DNA of 64,000 bases from Oryza sativa Japonica Group (lineage: Eukaryota > Streptophyta > Magnoliopsida > Poales > Poaceae), in contig NC_089041.1 in NCBI RefSeq assembly GCF_034140825.1, forward strand, positions 24,937,501 to 25,001,500, given 5' to 3'. Position 1 is the stretch's first letter, and the number at the start of each line of letters is the position of its first letter. The translations under genes and the position numbers were made by a program. The notes under the pieces were generated by a model. That model was not told the origin of the DNA, searched no databases, and was given only the letters and a program-made list of their open reading frames with translations. Positions 47,258 to 56,247 of the stretch are shown here, one piece after another.

Positions 47258-48147
47258 TTATAGCCCTAGAAACAAGTCGTGCGCACGCATGAGTTCGTCA
47301 AATAAGCATTCCATCTCGCTCTGATGTAGCTTTTTTTTCCAGACTACCCAAAATCTCTGCCTGAGCTTCAGTGCACTCAGCCATCCTGCGATTCTGTGGA
47401 GCAGACATAGTTCAGAACATGGCTCATGAACAGTGATTTGTGGATGATGCGTGACAGGTGCAACTACGAAATTGAAAGCATACAGGACTAACATATGCAT
47501 GCATAATCACCGCAGCAAAAAAACAAAAGCGAAAATGTTAGCAAATAACCAAACAGCACAGAGATGAACCATGCGCCCAATCTTTTCTAACAGAGAATCT
47601 CAATAAAATTGAGAAAAAAAATCCCATACATCTTTTATGGCTATCAAGCGCAGTCAGAACTGGCCAAACTACTTCTGATTCTAGACTTTACAACTGGGAT
47701 TGTTAACTCACCCATGCACATTTGACTTCACAAGTAATATAGATACACCCACTGAAAAGAACAGCATCAGTAAATATATAATCAATGAACAGTTATCCCA
47801 TCATCCTATGATTGTCTCGGTGGCTGGTATAGTGGAAGAACATAAGATAAGTCATAGCTTTTAAGCACAGCAAACAGCTCAATTTTCAATTTCAGTATCT
47901 ACCATTGACGGCTTGTCCTTACACCAGCTTTGCTATTTATGAAGTTGATGAACAGGGACCTAATGGATCAAGAAGAGCGAATACTTACTGAACTGAAATA
48001 ACTAGGCCTAAATAACCAAAATTTCAGCCAAACCATGATTCATACTTTCACATCAATGTGACAATGGCTCCACTCCTGCTATGTTTGAATAGGATTACCA
48101 AGCTTAGACAGGAAGAAAGGTGACGCCAGCTTAGCACTTGTTGGTGC
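47258..48147 (-). other. Candidate spliced minus-strand transcript (unrecognised)
   Basis: Three minus-strand segments have canonical AG acceptors and GT donors: 48099-48147 (49 nt), 47712-47751 (40 nt) and a last exon beginning at 47393. Joined directly, one frame stays open through all three and ends at a stop at 47258-47260, with phrases such as LASPFFLSKL and CLFDELMRAHDLFLGL. A second frame is open over the last two exons only (AECTEAQAEILGSLEKK). I cannot recognise the product or find a first exon. It could instead be spliced 3' UTR of the upstream TIM17 gene, a non-coding RNA, or chance. Confidence 0.25.
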
Positions 48148-48149
48148 CT

Positions 48150-49230
48150 GGCAGAAAATATCACATCGAGAAGAACATGACAAAGGAAAAAAAAGAATAG
48201 AGAAGTAACAGCAGCCTTTAGCTCCATGAATGGGAACAAAAGAAGGCAGCAGGGGAAGAGCAGTGGAGGAGCTAATGAGGGACAGAGAAGCAACAGCAAG
48301 AGGGTGAGTTGCAGGGATGACAAAGATGGCGTTAGCGCTGTGGGAGGACAGGAGAACTGTCCTCCCTCTTGTAGGCTGTTTGGGCCTTGGAGGCTGCCTT
48401 CCCAGAATTTATTATTTCCCTTCTTTTCACCTTACCTCTCATCTTGCTCACTTGTGAGGTCGCATCCTCCTTACGTTGATTTTACTAGTAGATGGCTTAG
48501 CTTTGATTTTGCACACGTGTTCTAACATGCACCTTAAAGAAGTAAATCAGCCCAACTTCCAGATGGACATGTAAAATAAAACTCATCACAAATACAAATC
48601 AGCCCAACTTCCAGATGAACATGGGCCTGCAACACATGCTAACTTCAAGAAGTAAGACCTTCTACAACAAACTAATGCTTCAAGCAACTAAAATATCAAT
48701 TGAATTACACAACAAAAGGTTCCTTTTCATGCATAGAAGTCTAGAACACATCCTTCTAGATTTCAGCAACTAACAGAATTTTGTAGAGCAGTAGAAGCAG
48801 AAAACAAACAATTGTGCTCGAGTGTAATAATAAGTCGTAACATAAACCTCCATTTATAACTATAGCTTCAAAACAACGGGGGCCATTAAATTCACTTGAC
48901 CTCATGGTGCACCTAAGAACTTCGCTAAATATTAACAAAAAAGGGCCAGGACAAACATCACAGCGAATGCATCATTAAACAGTACATCCAACTAAGGACA
49001 AACAAGAAAAGGTGAAAGATGGACTCTTATAGTTCTTGTGTACATCACAAACAAACGTATAGCACAATTCCACATAGAAAATATGTTTTGCATCTACCTT
49101 ACTGTGTCCTTATTTTCAAGATTGGGCAACAACCACCCGAAAGGCACTTAAAAAAGAGATATGCCTGAACAGAGGAGCATCAACAGTAGTAAAATAAAGC
49201 CCATCAGCTGAGAGATCCCCTTACAGGATT
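48150..49230. other. Intergenic or 3' UTR sequence
   Basis: No coding region recognised. A 27-base phrase (aaatcagcccaacttccagatg followed by g/a-acatg) occurs twice, at about 48543 and 48596, as a 53-bp-spaced direct repeat. The 3' UTR of the minus-strand TIM17 gene lies at the right edge. Confidence 0.4.
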
Positions 49231-49779
49231 CTACTTGTACTCAAACGATGGTGGTGGTGTGCTAGGCACATCAAAAGTCTCTGGCATTTGTGGCTCCTTA
49301 CAAGTCTCAGTCTTGTTGACTGGCATTGATCCAGCATCAGGTAATCTATTCATCATGATCCCAAAACTACTAACAAGGGCTAAGAGAACCGCGCCTTGCA
49401 GGGATGCACGAGCAACCGCACGTAAGCCCTGACGAGCAGCAAGAATGCCGCCGGTGGCCGCACCAGCAATGATGGAATTATAGGGGTCCTCCTTTTGACG
49501 CACAGAAACTAGGGCACAATCACAAGCTGAGAAGAGGCCACACCAAACAGCAAAGCCACCGGCAACACGTGGCGCATTCATCCGCACACCCTCCATGCCG
49601 CCAGCAAACCGTGCACCACTGGGCGAGTTGCGGAGACCCTTGACGAAGTGGAAGAAAGAACCTCCCACTGCACCCATGCCAAAAGACGCACCAATATCAT
49701 CAAGGATGCGATCTGGGCATGGATCCCTTTCCATTGAAGGACGAGCCTGATGCATTGTAGTTAACCCGGATAGCTCCAC
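49231..49779 (-). CDS. TIM17: TIM17-type mitochondrial import channel subunit, copy 1
   Basis: Intronless, 182 residues. It contains the Tim17/22/23 family core: [21 protein letters not shown], then four hydrophobic segments with GxxxG-type glycines ([35 protein letters not shown]; a last span near VLLALVSSFGIMMN). In mitochondria TIM17 pairs with TIM23 in the inner membrane to move presequence proteins into the matrix. The C-terminal tail is short (about 40 residues) and ends FEYK, like copy 2. The ATG at 49779 gives a 20-residue leader before the core that copy 2 lacks; an internal Met (MERDPCPD) is a possible alternative start. Tandem with copy 2, 365 bases apart, same strand. Confidence 0.9.
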   Translation of the reverse strand: MELSGLTTMHQARPSMERDPCPDRILDDIGASFGMGAVGGSFFHFVKGLRNSPSGARFAGGMEGVRMNAPRVAGGFAVWCGLFSACDCALVSVRQKEDPYNSIIAGAATGGILAARQGLRAVARASLQGAVLLALVSSFGIMMNRLPDAGSMPVNKTETCKEPQMPETFDVPSTPPPSFEYK

Positions 49780-49960
49780 CGGAGGAATCGATTGCTTGCT
49801 CGTCGACTCGTCGAGGACAAAGGAATCAATTGGAGAACGCGAGCGAACAACTCTCTAGGGCTCAAACCTACGCGCCGAAACACCAGAGAAGATATATAGC
49901 GCGACCAAATTGCTTCCTCGGATATAGGAAACTACTAACCTTCTTGCTGGACACGAGGTA

Positions 49961-49984
49961 TAAATAAATAAATAAATAAATAAA
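49961..49984. repeat. (AAAT)n microsatellite
   Basis: Six AAAT units between the two TIM17 genes. Confidence 0.9.
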
Positions 49985-50144
49985 AACAAATCAGAGACGG
50001 AACACGCGTATCCTTCCGCGGCACGAACACGAACTCCCTAAATCCGAGCCGAATCGAACAAAAATAAAGGAAACAAAACGCGAGGATATCGAATCGGATA
50101 TGAATTGAAGATCGAAAACTTTCTTATGTCGCTCACCTTCTTCT

Positions 50145-50816
50145 TCACTTGTACTCGAAGGTTGGGATCGGAGTGCTCGGCGTGTCGAAGCTCTCCAACA
50201 TCTCCGACTTGCCGCCGCTCGGGCTCGCCTTCTTCTCCTCCTCCTTCTTGCCGAACAGGCTCCCGAACCATCCACTCCCACCGCCGCTGGAGCTCGCGAC
50301 CTCAGGTGGCGCCACGGGGACCTGCGGGATCCCGGGGATCCCGCCGCCGCCGCCCATGACGGCGGGGAGGTTGGGGTCATCGACGGGGAGCGGCGGGGGC
50401 GTGGCGAGGACGCGGTTGAGCATGAGGCCCGCGCCCTCGATGAGGGCGAGCAGCATCCCGCCCATGAGCGCGGAGCGGCCGGCGGCGCCGGGGCCCTGGC
50501 GCATGGAGAGGAAGCCGCCGGTGGCGGCGCCGGCGATGATGGAGTTCCAGGGGTCCTCCTTCTGGCGCATGAAGACCATGGTGCAGTCGAAGGCGGAGAA
50601 GAGGCCGCCCCACACCGCGAAGCTGCCGCCGACGCGGGGCGCGTTCATCCGCACCGCCTGCGCGCCGCCGACGAGGCGCTCGCCGTTGGGGGAGTTGTAG
50701 GTGCCCTTGAGGAAGTGGAAGAGGGAGCCCCCCACCGCGCCCATCCCGAACGCCCCGCCCACGTCGTCCAGGATCCGGTCCGGGCACGGCTCCCTCGACG
50801 TCTCCGGCGTCCCCAT
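50145..50816 (-). CDS. TIM17: TIM17-type mitochondrial import channel subunit, copy 2
   Basis: Intronless, 223 residues, starting at the ATG at 50816 ([16 protein letters not shown]), which matches the usual short leader of plant TIM17. The open frame extends further upstream to 50924, but that part is leader. The same four-span core as copy 1 is present ([54 protein letters not shown]). The C-terminal tail is about 40 residues longer than in copy 1, rich in Pro and Gly with a basic-acidic KKEEEKK patch, and ends TFEYK. Long plant TIM17 tails may reach through the outer membrane (known for Arabidopsis TIM17-2). Much higher GC than copy 1. Likely the main TIM17 of the pair (inference). Confidence 0.93.
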   Translation of the reverse strand: MGTPETSREPCPDRILDDVGGAFGMGAVGGSLFHFLKGTYNSPNGERLVGGAQAVRMNAPRVGGSFAVWGGLFSAFDCTMVFMRQKEDPWNSIIAGAATGGFLSMRQGPGAAGRSALMGGMLLALIEGAGLMLNRVLATPPPLPVDDPNLPAVMGGGGGIPGIPQVPVAPPEVASSSGGGSGWFGSLFGKKEEEKKASPSGGKSEMLESFDTPSTPIPTFEYK

Positions 50817-52715
50817 GGCAACTCCGGCTAGTCGGCGGCGGCGGCGGCGAAACCCTAGCTCGGGGAGGAGAAATGGGAGGAGGAGGGCTTCGTCAAAGCG
50901 AGCTTGGATTTCTCCTTCTCTCACTCTTCTCTCGTGTCTTTATTTATTCGGTGCGTGTCGGAGGCGGCTTCTCTCGCTGCGAGTGGGCCCCGATGATTGG
51001 TGGGGCCCACTGTCATAGACACGTTCCCGGTTCCCCGCGAGGTGGAGGCGGTGGTGCGGCCGAACGGTGGGAGATATTTTCGGCGGCCGGCGCGCGCGTG
51101 AGAGGCCTCTGGATGTAGGCCCAGGTACGGAATTCAGCCCAACTTCAGAGTTAGAGCGCTAATTTCAGCCCAAATAGAGAGCGAATAGCATCAGTTTCAG
51201 CCCAAGGTTGAGTGAGCGAGATTTGAGCCCACTAAGCTATGTAGGTGAAGCCCTACTGGATATCGATGTCTGAATCGTGCAAAGTGAAAACGGGAAATGC
51301 TGGATATCCATGATTCAATTAAAACTACTCAGATCTGAGTTGGAAGTGCCATGTGATCGATCATTACTTCACGGCATCACGGCGAGCTGGATGACCTGCC
51401 ATATGACCAGCAAGCTTATCAAGTTATCATCCCATTTCAGAATGTTCCGACCTTGTTTAGTTCCTAATTTTTTTTCCCAAAAACATCTCATCGAATTTTT
51501 GAAGTATTACATATAGATAAAATGAAAAACTAATTGCACAGTTTGTATGGAAATCGCGAGACAAATCTTTTGAGCCTAATTAGTCCATAATTAGATATAA
51601 GTGCTACGGTAACCCGCATGTGCTAAAGACGGATTAATTAGGCTTAATAAAATCGTCTCGTGGTTTCCAAGTGAGTTATGAAATTATTTTTTTTTCATTC
51701 GTGTCCAAAAACCCCTTCCTACATCTGGTTAAACGTCTGATGTGACACTCAAAAATTTTCTTTTCGCTAACTAAACAAGGCCTCAAAACCGGAATTCACA
51801 CCCACCCACAATCATCTCCTCCTAGAAACAATTCAGTCAGTCAGATTCACCGCGGTCAACTCATCACGTCAGTTAAAACCAGGCAAAATATCGCCTGCGA
51901 CCTCGGGGTAATTTGGTGTAGCAAGTTATTAAGGGACACGTTATATTTGATATTATGCTTCAAGTACATGATTTAAACTCGACATAAATATGGGTAGCCT
52001 AAAATGAACTTATTCCTTTTAGGCGCGCGTGTGTTCATGCTCGCTGTTGGACTTGTAATCTGTCTGAACTCTGGATGCCCCCATGCTCAATTAATCAGCT
52101 CTGAGTTGGAAGTACTCTATCAGAGCATCACTGACATGCTTCTAAGATACCTTGCTGTATCATACTACCACCTCCATCTTTTTATATATGACAATGGATA
52201 GCCTAAATTTGAACTAGTCATCATATAAAAATAAACTGGAGGGAGTATTTGATAACCCTGCTATATGTAGGGCTCTTGTAGAGGAGATTTTGCATGCATG
52301 GGATTAACAGGGAACGACAGAGGAAAAAAAAACATTTTCTTTGATGAAGTATATATGTGGTCTAAAGTTTACAGCTTTTCTGGGCACATGTTCGTTGTTG
52401 TTATCGTCACGTATCGTCGTATCGATCCCATGTATGGACGACGGATCATTCCATCACGGCGAGCTGGACGATCGACCTGCCATATATCCATATGATCAGC
52501 AAGCTTATCAAGTTATCATTCCATTTCAGATTGTTCAAAACCGGAATTCACTCCCCCCACAGATTCAGAAATCAACCATCACAATCATCATCTCCTCCCA
52601 GAAACAATCAAATAATCAGAGTCAAGTCTCTGGAAAATTAAGGAACTCACAAGTTGCCTCCAAAGAATTACAGTTTTTCGACGATCCAAACGTCATCGCT
52701 ACATCGTCTGAAACC
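50817..52715. other. Divergent intergenic region with duplicated B12D-promoter blocks
   Basis: Left part: promoter of TIM17 copy 2 (-). From about 51100 there are phrases also found upstream of the B12D genes: tttgagcccacta (51219 and 54259), ctgagttggaag (51336, 52103 and 54414), cagcaagcttatcaagttatcat (51407 and 52497) and tttcagaatgttc. So 51100-51900 looks like a third, partial copy of the duplicated B12D upstream block. It contains a Tourist-like MITE. Confidence 0.6.
51448..51781. mobile_element. Tourist-like MITE (about 334 bp)
   Basis: Ends gaccttgtttagttc and gctaactaaacaaggc are inverted repeats, with a second inner inverted pair (gagcctaattagtcc / ggattaattaggctt). The duplicate block at 52510-52560 lacks it and reads gattgttcaaaaccgg, which shows the empty site (gttc|aaaacc). 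The 3-bp duplication is TTC on the left and CTC on the right. Confidence 0.82.
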
Positions 52716-53015
52716 TGAACCCAAACCACAACATGCAGAGGAGTACAAAAATGACGCAAATTGAACTCTCTTCTAACGGAAGCATCCTAGCTAGCTAAGC
52801 ATGCACCTAGACACAGTGCAGCATGAAGAGGGTTGACCGGGTCGGGTTTGACTTGGGAAAAATTAAACTAGACTTTGACAGGGATATATGGATCAATGGA
52901 AGCTGCGAAAACAGCAGGCAGCTCATGGTTTCGAGCTCGAACGATTCGCAGAGAGCGAGCAGAGGCAAAAACTCTTGTCAGCCCACAGGAAAATTTGCTG
53001 CCATGCCGGCGTGCG

Positions 53016-53024
53016 TATATATAT
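53016..53024 (+). promoter_or_regulatory. TATA box of B12D copy 1
   Basis: TATATATAT about 130 bases before the start codon. The matching position upstream of copy 2 (55412) has TATATATA inside the same conserved setting, gtg(c/a)gtatatata, with catggcattgtgca downstream of both. Confidence 0.65.
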
Positions 53025-53148
53025 CGCATGCAAGCTGGTTTGCATGGCATTGTGCAGTGAACAAGAACAAGGACAAGAACAAGCTAGCCGGTCGAGATCA
53101 GTTTCAGTTTCAGGCTTAGCTAGCACAGCAACAGCAGCGTCGATCGAT

Positions 53149-53883
53149 ATGGGCCGTTGGTTGAAGCCAGATGTACGTGTGCCGATCGATGTGATATATA
53201 TGTGATTCTTCTTGTTGATTGATTCGATCGATCGTAGATGGTGTATATGATACAGGATCAGTGAAAGTTTCAGGGTTGTTTTTTTTAGTTTGGAGGTAAT
53301 TAATAATGTTTTTGTTGTTGTTTGTCTGGTTGATTTTGTTGCAGGTTTACCCGCTGATCGCCGCCATGACCTTCGTCACGGGGCTGTGCACCTTCCAGCT
53401 CACAAGGAACGTGTTCATGAACCCGGACGTCAGGTATATATCTCTCCACACTTCTTCCTCTGTTAAAAAGAAAAAACAAACCAACGAATTTAGATAAGTG
53501 TATGTTCAGATTCATCCGTAAAAAACATTGTTTAGACAGAAGTTGTTATTTCTTTTTAATTAATAATGAAAGTGAAACTTTCAACCTCGCTTTATATATG
53601 TTTTTTTTAAAAAAGAACTAACGGCTTTATTAGATATTAAAAACCGGAGAGAGCATATATTTGTATCGTAAGGCAGTAAAATAACTTGGAAATTAATATG
53701 ATCTATAGGGTGAACAAGAACAACCGTAAAAGTGCGGTGCTGGAGAACGCGGAGGAGGGTGAGAAGTACCACCAGCACGCGTTCCGGCGATTCCTCGCCA
53801 CGCAGCGGCCGGAGGTCTTCCCGGCGCTCAACCGCTTCTTCGCCGGCCCGGCGACGGTGGCGAGAAGTGATCGCCACGACTGA
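53149..53883 (+). CDS. B12D: B12D-family mitochondrial protein, copy 1
   Basis: Three exons, 53149-53172, 53345-53433 and 53709-53883, encode 95 residues. MGRWLKPDVYPLIAAM leads into one membrane span (about residues 9-28), then NVFMNPDVRVNK, a conserved soluble block (SAVLENAEEGEKYHQHAFRR), and FPALNRFF near the C-terminus. B12D proteins belong to the NADH-ubiquinone reductase MLRQ-subunit family and locate to mitochondria. They were first found as barley aleurone/embryo transcripts, and rice members are linked to germination under water (from memory). The first exon is only eight codons. A second intron (53434-53708) splits the Arg codon of DVRV; copy 2 has no intron there. Upstream sequence is shared with copy 2. 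Confidence 0.92.
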
Positions 53884-54059
53884 TCAATCGACGACGACGA
53901 AGACGAAGACGATGATCTCGATCACCTACGTGTTGGCTAATCAATGTATCCACCAATTGTAAGAGTATGGTGTACGAGTACGTGTGTAGTAGTGTATGTG
54001 CGTGTGTATCTTATCTTCTTTTATGTAATCGGAAAGATAAAAAAATGGAAATGAGAAGT

Positions 54060-55410
54060 TAATGCGGGCGGGTGTTTACACGTAGTACTAGGGGTATTGG
54101 ATGTTTGGGGCGTGTACTGTACATTTGGGCCAAAATGTGAGTCCAGATCACACACATTTTGGGCCGGATGAGATGGCTTTGGCACTGCACAATTGGGCCT
54201 TGGGTTAACGTTACGCCAGTGATGGCAGTTTCAGCCCAAATTAGTTCTCGCAAAATATTTTGAGCCCACTACACAATCTATTTGCAGGTGCAAGCCTATT
54301 GGAAATTTCTGAATAAAAAATATTCAGACGCGTGTTCATAATTTCACACTCGTTTGATGCCTCCATATGCTCAATTAAATTACTGGTGCACATGGCTGTC
54401 CACCTGGACAGGAGCAGCTCTGAGTTGGAAATGCCCTGTCACTCACTTACTCACATCTTGTATATATTTATCATAATCTATTTTATCGCCCTACGTGTCT
54501 AGCTACTGTGCATGAAATTTTACATGCATGCATGGGGTTAAAGCAGGCACGACAAAGGGGAAAAACATTTTCTTTAATTTGATGATAAATTATAGAGTCC
54601 CAGTTTATTTTTTTTCTCTTTAAAAGATAAACAACATGCACGTGTTCTCATCAGATGTAATTGTCACGTATGACGTATCGCTGGCGATGGAGCTGGGATG
54701 AGCTGCGGCACGATCAGCTAGCTTATCATTCCATATCAGAATGTTCAAAACCAGATTTTAGTCCCACAGATTCAGTAATCTTACCGTCTCGGTCCAGTTG
54801 ATCGATCTCATCCATCCATGTATGAAAAGAACAAGAAATTAAGCAAGAATCAACAAAGTCAAGTCTCTGGGAATTAGTTACTCGATCTCTCTCTGTTTCA
54901 TATTATAAACCGTTTAAATTTTTTCTAACCAAAGTACTTCGACTAAATTTATATGAAAAACTTAGCAGTATTTATGATACCAAATTAGTTTCATTAAAAT
55001 TAACATTTAATATATTTTGATAATATGTTTGTTTTGTATTGCAAATATTGTTATATTTTTCTATGAATCTAATCAAATTTAAGAAAAAGATCGGACGACT
55101 TATAGCATGAAACGAAGCTATAAAACGAAGTGAGCTAATTACCGGTCTCGGACGATCGAAATTATTAACTTGCGTCCTCCATCCTCGTAGCCAGCGTTGA
55201 CCGGGCCCGTGGCGGTCAGCAGCCGGGCGGATTGAAGAGAGGGAGAAGTGGGTTGACCTGTAAAACTAAGCTTTGACAACGACGCTGCGAGCTAGCAAAA
55301 CAGCAGGCGGCTCATGGTTTTCGAGCTCCAAACAGCTCGAGCTTAGCTACACGGCGCAACTAATTGGAGAGGGAAAAGCACAGGGAATCCCGTGCCATTT
55401 CGGCGTGTGA
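54060..55410. promoter_or_regulatory. Duplicated upstream region of B12D copy 2
   Basis: It repeats the order seen upstream of copy 1: agctctgagttggaa (54410), ggggttaaagcaggcacgac plus aaacattttcttt (54535), gtcacgtatgacgtatcg (54662), cttatcattccatatcagaatgttcaaaacc (54722) and caaagtcaagtctctgg (54856). A Stowaway-like MITE (54881-55118) lies here and not upstream of copy 1. Confidence 0.65.
54881..55118. mobile_element. Stowaway-like MITE, degenerate
   Basis: The left end (ctctctctgtttcatattataa) pairs imperfectly with the right end (cttatagcatgaaacgaag). TA lies on the left side (54879-54880) and CTA near the right. Interior AT-rich, no gene. Confidence 0.5.
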
Positions 55411-55575
55411 GTATATATACCATGCGCAGGCAGATGTGCATGGCATTGTGCATCGAGTTCCAGCCCAGATTTCTTCAGTTTCAAGGCTTCGATCTATCGG
55501 ATCATTCGTTGCAGTCCTAGCAAGAAACAAAAACAGCAGCAGCGTCAGGCAGACGAGGATCATCCATCGATCGAC

Positions 55576-56247
55576 ATGGGCCGTTGGGTGAAGCCAGATG
55601 TACGTATCAATTATTCGATGATATATACTCCCTCCATCTTTAAATGTTTGACGCCGTTAATTTTTTAAACATGTTTGATCGTTCGTCTTATTTAAAAAAT
55701 TTAAGTAATCATTAATTTTTTTCTTATCATTTGTTTCATCGATAAATATACTTTTATGTGTACATATAGTTTTACATATTTTACAAAAGTTTTTGGATAA
55801 GATGGATGATCAAACATATTTAAAAAAATTAACGTTGTCAAATATTTAGAGACGAAGGGAGTAACTAATTACATACATTTCCTCTTGATTAACTATTCGA
55901 TTTGTAGATAGACAGATGCAGCAGAATCAAAGGGTGTTAGTTTTAAAGTTTGATACGATGTTTTTTTTTTTTTGATGATGCAGGTATACCCGCTGATCGT
56001 GGCGATGTCTCTGGTGGGAGGGATGTGCGTGTTCCAGCTGACGAGGAACGTGTTCATGAACCCGGACGTGAGGGTGAACAAGAGCCACCGCCAGAGCGCC
56101 GTGCTGGAGAACGCCGACGAGGGGGAGAAGTATCACCACCACGCCTTCCGCCGATTCCTCGGCACGCAGCGCCCCGAGGTCTTCCCGGCGATCAACCGCT
56201 TCTTCGCCGGCCCGGCCACCGTCCCCAAGAGTGACCGTCAAAACTGA
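55576..56247 (+). CDS. B12D: B12D-family mitochondrial protein, copy 2
   Basis: Two exons, 55576-55599 and 55984-56247, encode 95 residues, the same length as copy 1. The protein keeps MGRWVKPDVYPLI, the single membrane span (SLVGGMCVFQLTRN), the SAVLENADEGEKYHHHAFRR block and FPAINRFFAGPATV. The first intron is in the same place as in copy 1 and has gained a 234-bp Stowaway MITE; the second intron of copy 1 is absent, the coding sequence running straight through the DVRV codons. Function as for copy 1: a small inner-membrane protein tied to the respiratory chain. TATA-like TATATATA at 55412-55419. Confidence 0.93.
55628..55861. mobile_element. Stowaway MITE (234 bp) in the intron of B12D copy 2
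   Basis: Left end ctccctccatctttaaatg and right end atttagagacgaagggag are inverted repeats flanked by TA (55626-55627, 55862-55863). The longer pairing (gtttgacgccgttaatttttt / aaaaaattaacgttgtcaaat) makes a strong hairpin in the intron RNA. Confidence 0.85.

Noticed and set aside
50817-50924. Upstream start for TIM17 copy 2
   Set aside because: The extra 36 residues are not TIM17-like; the ATG at 50816 matches the usual leader.
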